DNA of 64,000 nt, taken from positions 522,575 to 586,574 of the forward strand of contig JAWKKV010000002.1 in assembly GCA_041393015.1 (NCBI GenBank), given 5' to 3'. A model generated the notes under the pieces. That model was not told the origin of the DNA and searched no databases. It saw nothing but the letters and a program-made list of their open reading frames with translations. This document shows, piece after piece, positions 44,777 to 54,453 of this stretch (position 1 is the stretch's first letter; the number at the start of each line of letters is the position of its first letter). The DNA is from JAGQYH01 sp041393015. Lineage in GTDB: Bacteria > Bacteroidota > Bacteroidia > Chitinophagales > JADIYW01. The position numbers were made by a program, and so were the translations under genes.

Positions 44777-45781
44777 ATGGCAATTGAAAAAAGGATTAAA
44801 GCATTTGTAAAATTGGGTGAATATATCTCCTTGTTTCCAAAAGATTTAAGAGAGGCTATGACGCACGCTAAAGCCAGAAATCAGTGGTTTACAATTGAAA
44901 ATATAGAGCGCTCATTAACTTCTATTGCAAAAGAATTTCTAGCAGAAGATAAATTAAGAGCATGGTTAAGTAGTTACAATTTAAAAAATGACAGTAAAGT
45001 TATTGGCATTGTAGCTGCAGGGAATATTCCTTTGGTTGCCTTTCATGATATTTTATGTATTCTAATTTCTGGATATCAAATAAAAATAAAGTTATCTGAT
45101 AAAGGTTCTATCCTAATACCTTTCTTGTTAAATAAATTGATTGAAATAGAAAGCGATTTTAAAGACAAGATAAACGTTGTTGAACGACTCAACAATTTTG
45201 ACGCTGTAATTGCCACCGGAAGTAATAACTCCGCTAGATATTTTGAATACTATTTTGGTAAATACCCGAATATTATAAGAAAGAATAGGAATTCAGTGGC
45301 CATATTAAATGGCAAAGAATCTTCTGAAGATTTAAGTTTATTAGGAGAAGATATATTCTCTTATTTTGGTTTAGGCTGCAGAAATGTATCCAAGTTGTGG
45401 TTGCCTAAAGACTATAATTTTCAACCTTTTATCCAAGCAATTTCTAACTATATTCATCTGATGGATCATTACCACTATAAGAACAATTTAGATTATAATA
45501 GGACACTTTTGTTGATGAATCAAGTACCTATGTTGGATGTTGATTTTGTGAATTTAGTAGAACATGAAATGATTGCTTCTCCTATTTCTAATATTCATTA
45601 TGAGTTTTATGATTCTATTGAAAACGTTCATCAAGAATTAGACTTAAAAAAAGAAGAGATACAATGTGTTGTTGGTAATGAATCGAGCATTTGTAATATT
45701 GGTTTTGGGCAAGCTCAATCGCCTAGTTTAATGGATTATGCTGACAATATTGACACTATGAGTTTTCTGGAAGAGCTTTAA
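44777..45781 (+). CDS. Acyl-CoA reductase (LuxC family)
   Basis: A 334-residue enzyme of the LuxC branch of the aldehyde dehydrogenase superfamily, expected to reduce activated fatty acyl groups to aldehydes. Landmarks are VIGIVAAGNIPLVAFHDILCIL near the nucleotide site, NFDAVIATGSNNSARYFEYYFGKYPNIIRKNRNS split over 143-176, and the likely catalytic Cys in YFGLGCRNVSKLWLP. It is shorter than the 480-residue LuxC of luminous bacteria, as usual in Bacteroidota. No luciferase or fatty aldehyde pathway partner is nearby apart from the divergent ferredoxin. Confidence 0.87.
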   Translation: MAIEKRIKAFVKLGEYISLFPKDLREAMTHAKARNQWFTIENIERSLTSIAKEFLAEDKLRAWLSSYNLKNDSKVIGIVAAGNIPLVAFHDILCILISGYQIKIKLSDKGSILIPFLLNKLIEIESDFKDKINVVERLNNFDAVIATGSNNSARYFEYYFGKYPNIIRKNRNSVAILNGKESSEDLSLLGEDIFSYFGLGCRNVSKLWLPKDYNFQPFIQAISNYIHLMDHYHYKNNLDYNRTLLLMNQVPMLDVDFVNLVEHEMIASPISNIHYEFYDSIENVHQELDLKKEEIQCVVGNESSICNIGFGQAQSPSLMDYADNIDTMSFLEEL

Positions 45782-45984
45782 TTGTAATTTTCGGGGTTGT
45801 TTTTTTTTAAACACCGATTTTACCTTTTTTCAATCAATTTCCTAAAAAACATGTGGCTTTCTACAATAGGTAGGATAATCTTCGATTAAACGGATTTCCA
45901 CAGATATAACCCAATACGGATTATTGGTTCCATTAGCTACTTTAACATTTGAAAAACAACTATGGTATCTGAAAAGCATGAAGG

Positions 45985-47028
45985 TTACAAATTAAAACTA
46001 GCCGTATATCTCTCCCATTTTTCTAGCAATTGCTCGAAATAGTCAGGCAAAGGTTGCTCAAAAGACATTCTTTTTTTAGTAATAGGATGTTCGAAGCCTA
46101 AGGATTTTGCATGTAAACTGTGGTACGGCATAATTTTGAAACAGTTATCGATAAACTGCTTGTATTTCGTATAAACTGTTCCTGTCACTATTTTATCACC
46201 ACCGTAATTATAGTCATTAAACAAAGGATGCTTGATGTGTTTCATATGGACTCTGATTTGATGGGTTCTACCTGTTTCCAATTTACATTGGATGAAAGTG
46301 GCATAACCAAATCGTTTCAACACTTTATAATGTGTAACAGCATGCTTACCATCTTCCCCATCCGGAAACACCGTCATCAACTTTCTATGTTTGGGATCGC
46401 GTCCAATATTAGCGGTTATAGTGCCTTCATCTTCTTCGAAATCGCCCCAAACAAAAGCATTATAAGTTCGTTCAGTCGTTCTATCAAAAAACTGTTTAGC
46501 TAGATAAGATAACGCATATTCTGTTTTCCCGACTACTAAAAGTCCTGATGTATTTTTATCTAATCGATGGACAATTCCCGGGCGACTTTCCCCATTAATT
46601 TCCGGCCAAAGCGCTTTATGATGTAAAAGTCCGTGTACCAAAGTGCCTTCAAAATTTCCATGCCCAGGATGAACCACCAAACCAGCCTGCTTATTGACCA
46701 CCATTACGTCATTGTCTTCATAAACAATATCTAATCCAACATCTTCAGGCTCAATGGTATATTCAAGTGGCGGTTGTGCCATTACAATCCGTATTTTATC
46801 CAATGGCCTAATTTTGTAATTAGGTTTTACCGCAGCATCATTTACTAAAACACTTCCAGACTTGGCAGCATTTTGTATCCTATTTCTGCTAACCTTCTCA
46901 AGTCTATCGCATAAAAATTTATCTATGCGCAATGGCGATTGACCTTTATCTACAGTGAAGCTATAATGCTCGTAAAGTTCATCATTTTCATCATCTATAA
47001 TTTCGTCAATATCTTTTTCTTCTGTCAT
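45985..47028 (-). CDS. RluA family RNA pseudouridine synthase
   Basis: A 347-residue enzyme that isomerises uridine in rRNA. An acidic N-terminal stretch is followed by an S4 RNA-binding domain (PLRIDKFLCDRLEKVSRNRIQ, then VNDAAVKPNYKI). The catalytic domain has VVNKQAGLVVHPGHGN, the Asp motif GIVHRLDKNTSGLLVVGKT and the closing LETGRTHQIRVHMKHIKHP. The order S4-PseudoU synthase fits the RluD type acting on 23S rRNA. It is preceded 15 bp upstream by the 133-residue gene and belongs to a minus-strand series with lipB. Confidence 0.93.
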   Translation of the reverse strand: MTEEKDIDEIIDDENDELYEHYSFTVDKGQSPLRIDKFLCDRLEKVSRNRIQNAAKSGSVLVNDAAVKPNYKIRPLDKIRIVMAQPPLEYTIEPEDVGLDIVYEDNDVMVVNKQAGLVVHPGHGNFEGTLVHGLLHHKALWPEINGESRPGIVHRLDKNTSGLLVVGKTEYALSYLAKQFFDRTTERTYNAFVWGDFEEDEGTITANIGRDPKHRKLMTVFPDGEDGKHAVTHYKVLKRFGYATFIQCKLETGRTHQIRVHMKHIKHPLFNDYNYGGDKIVTGTVYTKYKQFIDNCFKIMPYHSLHAKSLGFEHPITKKRMSFEQPLPDYFEQLLEKWERYTASFNL

Positions 47029-47043
47029 GGTTGAGTAATATAA

Positions 47044-47445
47044 CTATTTTATTAGAACGCCTTTTTTATTTAATACCGGAACTTCTATCAAATGTTCTTC
47101 TCTTAAACTATCCGTTACAAATACATATTTTTTATCAAACAAATATCCATCTTTAGAGAAGCTCACCCAGAATTCATTGTTTAATGCCAACAATTCATCC
47201 CTTATTTCTTCTACTTTAACACAACTTCCTCCTTCAATGCATTCAAAAAACTGTCGCAGCGAAGAGGTTTTGACTTCTCGTTCTTCAATTTCTCCATATC
47301 CTTTAGAATTTACCAATACAGATTGAATCACAGAATCCCCAGTATTAATTAAGTAAGCATTCCATACCATTTCAACTCCTTCTTGTTCAGGAATAATGGC
47401 AATTGCGGTATCTATTACCTTTTTAAAATCTATGTCTTTAAGCAT
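47044..47445 (-). CDS. Conserved hypothetical protein (133 residues)
   Basis: I do not recognise a named domain. The sequence is mixed alpha/beta with DTAIAIIPEQEGVEMVWNAYLINTGD, a strand-rich middle (QSVLVNSKGYGEIEEREVKTS) and a C-terminal VSFSKDGYLFDKKYVFV. No signal or membrane segment. The start overlaps the lipB stop by 8 bp and the RluA gene follows within 15 bp, so it sits in an operon of basic cell functions. Similar small proteins beside rluA and lipB occur in Bacteroidota. Confidence 0.65.
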   Translation of the reverse strand: MLKDIDFKKVIDTAIAIIPEQEGVEMVWNAYLINTGDSVIQSVLVNSKGYGEIEEREVKTSSLRQFFECIEGGSCVKVEEIRDELLALNNEFWVSFSKDGYLFDKKYVFVTDSLREEHLIEVPVLNKKGVLIK

Positions 47446-48169
47446 CTTCTTTTATTATTTTAGTATCAAAAACAATTTCAAAATGTTTTAATATTTTTTC
47501 TTTTACTTCATTTATATCTAATTCATGTCCAAGCTCCTTTTGCAATGATGTAACACCTTTATCGGCAATTCCACAAGGAACTATGTAGCTAAAGTAACTC
47601 AGGTCGGTATTTACATTCAGTGCCCAACCATGCATAGTTATCCAACGGCTTGTTTTAACTCCAAAGGCGCAAATCTTTCTTTCGTTTGGTTTTCCTTTGT
47701 CGAGCCAAACACCAGTAGCGCCTTCTACCCTTTCACCTTTGAGACCGTATTCCGCAATTGTTCTTATAATTACTTCCTCTAACGATCGCATATACACTTT
47801 AATATCTGCAGAAAACTGATCCAAGTCAATAATAGGGTAACCAACTATTTGCCCTAAACCATGATAAGTAATATCCCCCCCTCTATTACTATGATAAAAA
47901 TCTATAGATCTTGAATATAGTTCATCGGCTTTCAATAAAAGGTGATCTTCCGAACCACTTTTCCCTAATGTGTATACATGCGGATGTTCGCAGATGTAAA
48001 GATAGTTTTTAGGAAGTTCAATTTGATCATTTGCTTTTCGAGCTAATTTAATAGCGACCGAATTATCAAAAGCAGCCTGTTGTATATCCCAAGCAGCTTT
48101 GTAATCAATTAAACCGAGTTCCGTTAAAAAAACTTGTTTCCTATTAGCCTCTAAATGGTTTTCTATCAT
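47438..48169 (-). CDS. lipB: Octanoyl-[acyl-carrier-protein]:protein N-octanoyltransferase LipB
   Basis: A 243-residue enzyme that moves octanoate from ACP to lipoyl domains, the first step of lipoate synthesis. Features are GGDITYHGLGQIVGYPIIDL (the usual HGPGQ is HGLGQ here), ERKICAFGVKTSRWITMHG with the catalytic Lys in RKI, and the nucleophile Cys in YIVPCGIADKGVTSL. Length is normal with a slightly long N-terminus. It lies between the isomerase gene and the 133-residue gene, which it overlaps by 8 bp. Confidence 0.93.
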   Translation of the reverse strand: MIENHLEANRKQVFLTELGLIDYKAAWDIQQAAFDNSVAIKLARKANDQIELPKNYLYICEHPHVYTLGKSGSEDHLLLKADELYSRSIDFYHSNRGGDITYHGLGQIVGYPIIDLDQFSADIKVYMRSLEEVIIRTIAEYGLKGERVEGATGVWLDKGKPNERKICAFGVKTSRWITMHGWALNVNTDLSYFSYIVPCGIADKGVTSLQKELGHELDINEVKEKILKHFEIVFDTKIIKEDA

Positions 48170-48197
48170 TAAAACCTATAACAGTAATGAGAAGGAA

Positions 48198-49196
48198 TTA
48201 ATTCATTGGCGTTTTCCCTAATTCGTTTTTGAGTTTAGAGATAACTTCAATTTCGATAGGATCCGCGTTTCTGTGCTCAGAAAGATAAAAAGATACCCAA
48301 TCCGTCAAATGAATTAAATAAAGTGTTCTAGCGATATCAGACTCCCCTTTTGACATGATCTCGATAATATCTGCTCCACAATATTTTGCAACCGACTTAG
48401 TGAAGTCCATTCTTCTCTGATTTCTATCATAATCGTCTTCATTTCTCAACAATATTACAACATGATCAGAGTAGTTTCCACGCCAGCCCACTAATTCGTT
48501 GTGGTTCATTTCAGGAATAACATGATGCCAGCATAACATTTTAGCATTCTCATTGATTTGCTGTCTAAATCTTACGGCAACGCCTTCAATAGCAGCGTCA
48601 CAATAAATTATTGGCATTTTATTATTCATTTTAGAAGCAATATCTTTAGCAATTGATTGAATATCTTCTGAATTAGTCTCTAATAATTGAATCGCTTTTT
48701 TCAGATCCTTCTTAAAATCATTATTGATTAGACCAAGTCCGGATAAAATATAGTAGAGTTGAACAAAAGAATATCCAAAACAGGTTCGAGGAGGCATTCC
48801 TCCATCAACAGTTATAAAATCTAATCCATTACTTTGTGAAAAGCTCATCACTTCACCACCACTTGTAATGCATACTATTTTAGCTTCTTTTGAAAAAGCT
48901 GATTTTAAAGCACATAAAGTTTCTTCAGTATTTCCTGAATAAGATGAAACAATTACCAGTGTATTTTCATCGACAAAAGCAGGAATAAAATAATTTTTAT
49001 TTACTACTACAGGAACCTTTAAATGATCTCTCAACAATTCTGCAACTATAGTTCCTCCAATACCAGAACCACCCAAACCTGTAATTAGCACATTATGAAT
49101 GGCTAAACTAGACTTAGTTAGTTTTGCACTCTCTCCTATTTCGATAGCTCTTTCAAGTTGCTCTGTAAAACCATCAATCAATTCATTCATTTTCAT
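48198..49196 (-). CDS. Bifunctional phosphoglucose/phosphomannose isomerase
   Basis: A 332-residue SIS-domain enzyme interconverting fructose 6-phosphate with glucose 6-phosphate or mannose 6-phosphate. The first SIS motif is ITGLGGSGIGGTIVAEL, then VIVSSYSGNTEETLCAL, and the active-site region has RFRQQINENAKMLCWHHVIPEMNHNELVGW. The length fits the short fused type found in Archaea and Bacteroidota rather than the 550-residue PGI. It starts the minus-strand group with lipB and is divergent from yraN. Confidence 0.88.
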   Translation of the reverse strand: MKMNELIDGFTEQLERAIEIGESAKLTKSSLAIHNVLITGLGGSGIGGTIVAELLRDHLKVPVVVNKNYFIPAFVDENTLVIVSSYSGNTEETLCALKSAFSKEAKIVCITSGGEVMSFSQSNGLDFITVDGGMPPRTCFGYSFVQLYYILSGLGLINNDFKKDLKKAIQLLETNSEDIQSIAKDIASKMNNKMPIIYCDAAIEGVAVRFRQQINENAKMLCWHHVIPEMNHNELVGWRGNYSDHVVILLRNEDDYDRNQRRMDFTKSVAKYCGADIIEIMSKGESDIARTLYLIHLTDWVSFYLSEHRNADPIEIEVISKLKNELGKTPMN

Positions 49197-49264
49197 CGTC
49201 AGTGTATTTTAGGTATGCAAAGAAAAGGGATTTTACATTTATCTCTAATTAATTGTAAGATTTT

Positions 49265-49693
49265 ATGGAAAAATCATCTTTTATGACTCTTAATGATACG
49301 CAACATATAATTTTTATTTTGAAAAAACAGCAAACAACAAAAATAGGTCAAATTGGAGAAGAAAAAGCTTGTCGTTATTTAATCAATAAGGGCTACTCAA
49401 TTTTATATACTAATTGGCGGCATAAAAGACTTGAAGTCGATATTATTTGTACTGACACGAATAATACGCTTGTTTTTGTTGAAGTAAAAACTAGATCAAG
49501 TAAAATATTTGGTGAACCTCAAGATTTTGTAAATGAAAGTAAACAACGAAATCTAATCAATGCAGCAGAAGCTTATTGCCATGAATTTAAACATCAAGGT
49601 GAAATAAGATTTGACATTATAGGTTTATTGATGACTAATAAATCTATTAAAGAAATCAAGCACTATTGTGATGCTTTTTATGAAATAGAATAA
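49265..49693 (+). CDS. yraN: YraN family endonuclease-like protein (UPF0102)
   Basis: A 142-residue protein with the YraN/UPF0102 restriction-endonuclease-like fold. Landmarks are GQIGEEKACRYLINKGYSIL, NWRHKRLEVDIICTD (Glu and Asp of the PD-ExK site), FVEVKTRSS (the ExK motif) and RFDIIGLL near the end. The biochemical role is not established. The start at 49265 gives about 20 extra N-terminal residues compared with the usual size; an in-frame ATG at 49283 is an alternative. An IS982 element begins 39 bp after its stop. Confidence 0.88.
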   Translation: MEKSSFMTLNDTQHIIFILKKQQTTKIGQIGEEKACRYLINKGYSILYTNWRHKRLEVDIICTDTNNTLVFVEVKTRSSKIFGEPQDFVNESKQRNLINAAEAYCHEFKHQGEIRFDIIGLLMTNKSIKEIKHYCDAFYEIE

Positions 49694-49731
49694 AGAAGTG
49701 CCTATTATTGTGAATATTATTATATGAATTA

Positions 49732-50722
49732 ACCCGTTGTGCATTTAAATTTGAGCCTTTAAGTTATTAATTTTTCTATCTAAAATGTATTTGTTTAGAT
49801 ATTGAATAGTTGTCAAGGCAGTTATTTTGGATATAACTCTTGTTCTAAATCCAGCGAATGATTTAGCATAATTTCTTCGAATCATGAACTGGTCGCATAG
49901 TTGTGAAAACAACGTTTCTATTCTCTTTCTAGCTTTTCTAAATATATAAGGATATTGCTTATAATTTTTTTGATTATTTCTCATTGGTGTTGATAATTCA
50001 ATATTATTTTCTGTAAATAATTCTAGTTGCCAAGGTTGGCTTAGATACCCTTTATCTGCAATGATTATACAGTTTGAGAATTGCTGTCGGATATCATTTA
50101 GATAATGAATGTCATGAACCGATGCGCTAGATATATCAATAGATTCAATGATTCCAGCTACTCCACAAGTGGCATGTAGTTTATAGCCATAATAACTCAT
50201 TTTCATGGAGGCACAATATCCTTTATCTGGCGCTAAGTCTAAATCTTGTTGACATATAGAACTTCTTTGGCTGCGACTTAGCTTACATATTTCTAAAGGC
50301 ATACTGTCCACTACAAAAATGTCTTCAAATTCATTGAATTGATTGGCGAGAAGCCTCCTAATTTGTTCAATATAAATATATAAACCCCTACGCCTTCGAT
50401 TATAACCACTGCGATCAATTAGGTTTGGGAATTCAACTGATTTTAAGCGAATAAACAAATTGTTTTCACTATCTATTCCCATGTACTCAGCAGTAAGGTT
50501 GAGACTCACCAATTCAACATCAGATAGCTTAGGTAAACGACTTCTTTTGAAGAAATTACCATTTTTATCTAATATTTCTTTTCCTATAGATTTGATTACT
50601 TCTAAAATTTTGTCGAAATTGTTCTTGAGGTTGTGCATAATTAATTGATTTTGTGAGAATTATCAATTTACGACTAATTGGTAGTCGGCACAACTTCACT
50701 TTTTAACTAATGCACAACGGGT
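49732..50722 (-). mobile_element. IS982 family insertion sequence, intact copy
   Basis: A 991-bp element with terminal inverted repeats ACCCGTTGTGCAT and ATGCACAACGGGT, flanked by an 8-bp direct repeat ATGAATTA (49724-49731 and 50723-50730). One continuous transposase gene fills it. It lies between yraN and the gene starting at 50761 and breaks no recognisable gene. It is nearly identical to the decayed copy at 12960-13949. Confidence 0.93.
49745..50638 (-). CDS. IS982 family transposase
   Basis: A 297-residue DDE transposase. The N-terminal part (MHNLKNNFDKILEVIKSIGK, then RLPKLSDVELVSLNLTAEYMGID) is followed by the catalytic domain. The first Asp lies in FVVDSMPLEICK, the second in IIADKGYLSQPWQ, and the Glu in RKRIETLFSQLCDQF; the YGYKLHATC segment between the first two is typical of the family. 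The frame is complete and should be active. It lies 84 bp inside the right end of the IS. Confidence 0.93.
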   Translation of the reverse strand: MHNLKNNFDKILEVIKSIGKEILDKNGNFFKRSRLPKLSDVELVSLNLTAEYMGIDSENNLFIRLKSVEFPNLIDRSGYNRRRRGLYIYIEQIRRLLANQFNEFEDIFVVDSMPLEICKLSRSQRSSICQQDLDLAPDKGYCASMKMSYYGYKLHATCGVAGIIESIDISSASVHDIHYLNDIRQQFSNCIIIADKGYLSQPWQLELFTENNIELSTPMRNNQKNYKQYPYIFRKARKRIETLFSQLCDQFMIRRNYAKSFAGFRTRVISKITALTTIQYLNKYILDRKINNLKAQI

Positions 50723-50760
50723 ATGAATTAATATTTTTATCAACCTAAACAACCTAATGA

Positions 50761-51399
50761 ATGAGAAATGTAATAATTAGTCAATCCAATGCAACATTTA
50801 CCGGAGTAACACAATCTTCTATCGATACATCTAATATCAATTTTGGTTACTATCAAGTGCCTTTAGATTTTAGAAATGAAAAATACCCCGACGATTTCAA
50901 ATCGCTTCCGTCAGAACAATTGTTTTTCCCATTAATTGATGATGAAGTACCATTAAATCTCGGAGATAAAATTGATTACAAGGACTACATCAATTTTACG
51001 GATAGCAATGGAGATAATCATTTTGCTATAGTAAATCCTATAAAAAGAAGTGTTTTACAGAATGACGATAAGTATAGGAAAATCAGTTCAATTGAAAATG
51101 GTGAAATTCTACCACCTCCGTCCGTTCGTAATGCAAACATTCCTGTTGTTATTCCAAAAATAAGCACCTCAGCTGCTTTATTATCAAATCAACTATCATC
51201 AACAATCAATATAAATGATAATATTTTAATTCCAGTTATTATACCTATTGTACTTATCAATAGTACTTATCAATTTATAAATACGAATATACCTCCTAAT
51301 AGTAATGTTCAATTTAACTTGATTCAATACAAAGGTATTTTCAAAAAAGAAGTAAAATTAGCTGCTGTAAATATTAAGCTTGCTTCGACTTACGATTAA
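50761..51399 (+). CDS. Unrecognised 212-residue protein convergent with the CHAT gene
   Basis: I do not recognise a family. The protein has no signal peptide and begins directly with strand-like sequence (MRNVIISQSNATFTGVTQSS). Its middle is polar with many Asp, Asn and Ser residues, and a late hydrophobic stretch (NILIPVIIPIVLINSTYQFI) could be buried strand or a membrane-associated segment. A Pro-rich linker (EILPPPSVRNANIPVVIP) separates two halves. The 3' end overlaps the CHAT gene end by 26 bp on the opposite strand. It begins 38 bp after the IS982 copy, so its promoter may lie in or at the edge of the IS. Confidence 0.6.
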   Translation: MRNVIISQSNATFTGVTQSSIDTSNINFGYYQVPLDFRNEKYPDDFKSLPSEQLFFPLIDDEVPLNLGDKIDYKDYINFTDSNGDNHFAIVNPIKRSVLQNDDKYRKISSIENGEILPPPSVRNANIPVVIPKISTSAALLSNQLSSTININDNILIPVIIPIVLINSTYQFINTNIPPNSNVQFNLIQYKGIFKKEVKLAAVNIKLASTYD

Positions 51400-54258
51400 T
51401 GACATACATTAAACTGATCAAACTTATGGATACTGCTAATAATAGAACAAGCCGATTAACTGTTTTTTCCTTTTTAAAATTGGTTTGTGATTCCCCATTA
51501 AATAGATAACTCGCCCAAAAGAATGGGTGAGCATGGACCTGTTCATTTAGCATACTTCTTTTTGCCAAGTTAAGAGAGGCTTCATAAGCCTCCCCTTTCT
51601 TTATGTTTTCATAAAAAAGAGTCATTAACTTAGCAGCAGACTGATCCTCAATTTTCCATAAAGTTGATATCACAGATGAAGCTCCACCAATTAGGAAAGA
51701 TTGACTAAGATTATAAACTCCTTCTCCTTTATATACTTTACCCTGAAAGGTTTCACAAGCATTTAGCACCACTAAAGCATTCTGAAATTTATGATTACTA
51801 ATTTCATAATCATAAATCTTAAGAGAATCATTTTTTTCGTCTCCAAAATGCAAAAAGCTTAGATTATAATTATTGGTATCAATTACTGCGTGAGAGGCAA
51901 GGTGAAGAATTTTATCATTAGACTGGTCAATTAAGATAACATTTCTTTGGTTGTCTAGTACAGCCAGGCATTTATTTCCAAATCTTCGCTTGATATGCTT
52001 GATTTCTTCGATTGCACTAAATAGTATAGCGTCTTCAGATGGACCAACAGCTTTAATATTTACTTTATGATTGCTAGGTATTGAACTTCTAGATTCTAAA
52101 AGCATTTTTCCTGAAATATGGTATGTAATATCCCATTTTTTCAAGAAGTAAGGAACTAATTTAAAATCAATGATTGATCTGTCATTTGCAGTAATAAGAG
52201 CCTCAAAAGGTAGAAAAGTGAATACGCCATCTGGAATTATGGTTAATGACTTAACATCATTAAAAATTTCATTATTAAGCAATAGCTCAACAAAGGGTTC
52301 TGATATTGATTGCGTACAGTTAATATAGTTCTTAAGTTGTAAATCTAGCGGCAATAGCAACTCATCTCCTCTAATGATATGCTGATAAGTAGACAATGCT
52401 GACAAATAAATTTTGTTTAATTGAAAACTAAAATAAATGGTTGTGTCTTTGCTGATTAACAAACCATGACAAGTACTATCTCCTTCGAATAATTCTATGA
52501 CCACTTCTTTGCTAGTTATAACATCTTCAATAGCTGACAAATTGATACGACTAGAAGTAAATTTATAGGAAAAGTCATCATTAGTAAGCTTTGCTAATGA
52601 TGATTTTAGTGTATTCAGTTTAATAAACTCATCGGAATTTCTTTCTTCTGATTTGATATAATCAATGTTAACTTCCCTTATCTCTTTAAGTAACTTGTTC
52701 ACTACAATGGATAATGAATCAGGCATATCTTCATGTGTGTATAGTTCTCGATCTTTAATCTTTTTCCATAATGCTTGATACTTATTACTTTCAATGGCAT
52801 AAAAAATGTTTTCTAAATATTTAGAATCTTTAGTTGATTTATATAATTTATCAGATGCATAAATTATGTTCTCATAAATTGGTTTTATTCCCGCTCCAAT
52901 ATTGATTTCAGTTTCGTCGTAATAATAAATATCGCGATGACAATCCATATAATAGGCTGCTTTCAAATATGCATTAAGAGCACTTTCATAATTTTCAGAT
53001 TGAGCTAATATTAACTCTCCTTTTTGCGACCATCCTAAAATTAACCCATATAAGTAAGATTCATTTTGATCTATCTCCCAATTTCTAGTATAAATAGTTA
53101 TAACACTATCATTGTAAATTTTTGCCTCTTCAAATCTATTTTGGATTATTAGAAAATCAACATAATACCTTAGCGTTTGCGCATAACGACGTTCATTTTT
53201 TCTATCAAACTGATGGATAGATTTTTATAATATTTTTCAGATTCAATAAAATCTCCTATAATATAAAAACATGTTGCTTGACGTCTTAAAGAAATTGAGT
53301 AAACAAGTGAGCTTTGTAGAGCAGAGCTTTCAAAATTATTTATTATATAGTTATTATACTTTAGAGATGATAAGAAATTCTCATCTCTAAAGTAATACTC
53401 AGCTAGATCATTATAACTGTACATTAATAGATCTGTATTGATTTTATTTTTTTCTGCGTATATAATCTGCTTTTTAATCCACTCAATTGCTTCTTTTGGT
53501 TTTTGATTAATTGCACTTGATTCTGCAAATAAAGAATAACATACAAATTGTAACCTTGGATACTTTTTATTATATAATTTAGCAATTGACATTGCCTTTT
53601 CAACATAATTAACTTGGATGGCAGCTTCTGTTCTTCTGCCATAAATATTAGCAAGATTGTAATATATTCTACCTAAAATAAAATGAGAATCATCCGATTG
53701 ATTCTGCCAAATATTTAAAGCTTCATCAATGCATTTCTTTGCTCTTGGAATATCTTCAAAGCCATACAGATAAAGCTCACCAAAATTGTTCAAAAATTCA
53801 CCTCGATACAATGGATCATAATTATTCCTTTTAAAAAACTGATCTACAGTTTTATATAATACTAAAGCACTATCATATTGCCCCAGTTGATACAAAATTT
53901 GCGCTTGTAAATAAGTTATATCAAGGACAGATGATGAACTATTGCATAATGTATTAAGCTCTACGTTATCAATAATATCTATAGCTTCTTTTGTCTTTTT
54001 ATGTCTCAAATAATTATCCGCTCTGCTTAGCGAAGCATAACATAATATATCCTCCTGATCCGACCTTTTTAGCAAATCAAGATAAATTTGATCCGCTAAT
54101 TCAAAATCTAAATATGATTTAAATGAGTCTGCTTTCGCAAGCTGATCATTATATGAATTTATTGGAGTGTAACAAGACAATCTAGCATACGTCTTCGCTT
54201 CTGTGCTAAGAAACAGAGCGATCAAAACAATTACAATAGTAGTTCTATAAAAAACCAT
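51374..54258 (-). pseudogene. TPR-CHAT domain protein, broken by one frameshift (possible sequencing error)
   Basis: The gene begins at 54258 with a signal peptide (YRTTIVIVLIALFLSTEAKTYA) and continues through TPR helices (about 360 residues) to a frame break at the T run 53196-53201. Adding one base there continues the TPR frame (RRYAQTLRYYVDFLIIQNRFEEAKIY) straight into the rest. The second part has more helices, then a CHAT caspase-like domain with His in ILHLASHAV and Cys in VVLNACETFQG, then EGVYNLSQSFLIGGASSVISTLW, and a C-terminal membrane helix (LVLLLAVSISLISLMYVIN). Restored length is about 961 residues, normal for TPR-CHAT proteins. The intact domains on both sides of one homopolymer change make a read error plausible. 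Confidence 0.8.
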
Positions 54259-54423
54259 ACTATATTTAGTTATATAATTTTGATGGACAATAGCTGATGA
54301 TCAAATATAATCGAATTGAATTATTGATTAATTTAAATATCAGTAAATCATTTTGATTCAATTATAAATAAAGACATAAGTATAAAGTAACATATTCTCC
54401 ATTAAAATGGCTGTTCAATCAGT

Positions 54424-54431
54424 TATCTTTG
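54424..54431 (+). promoter_or_regulatory. -7 promoter element TATCTTTG for the ABC-F gene
   Basis: TATCTTTG matches TAnnTTTG and lies 23 bp upstream of the GTG start of the ABC-F gene. The same octamer precedes gyrA in this window. Confidence 0.45.
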
Positions 54432-54453
54432 CAGTTCAAATAATTTTTTTCTA

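Noticed and set aside
45782..45984. Possible hairpin and small gene between the acyl-CoA reductase and RluA genes
   Set aside because: The T-rich sequence near 45800 forms only a weak hairpin and no frame is convincing.
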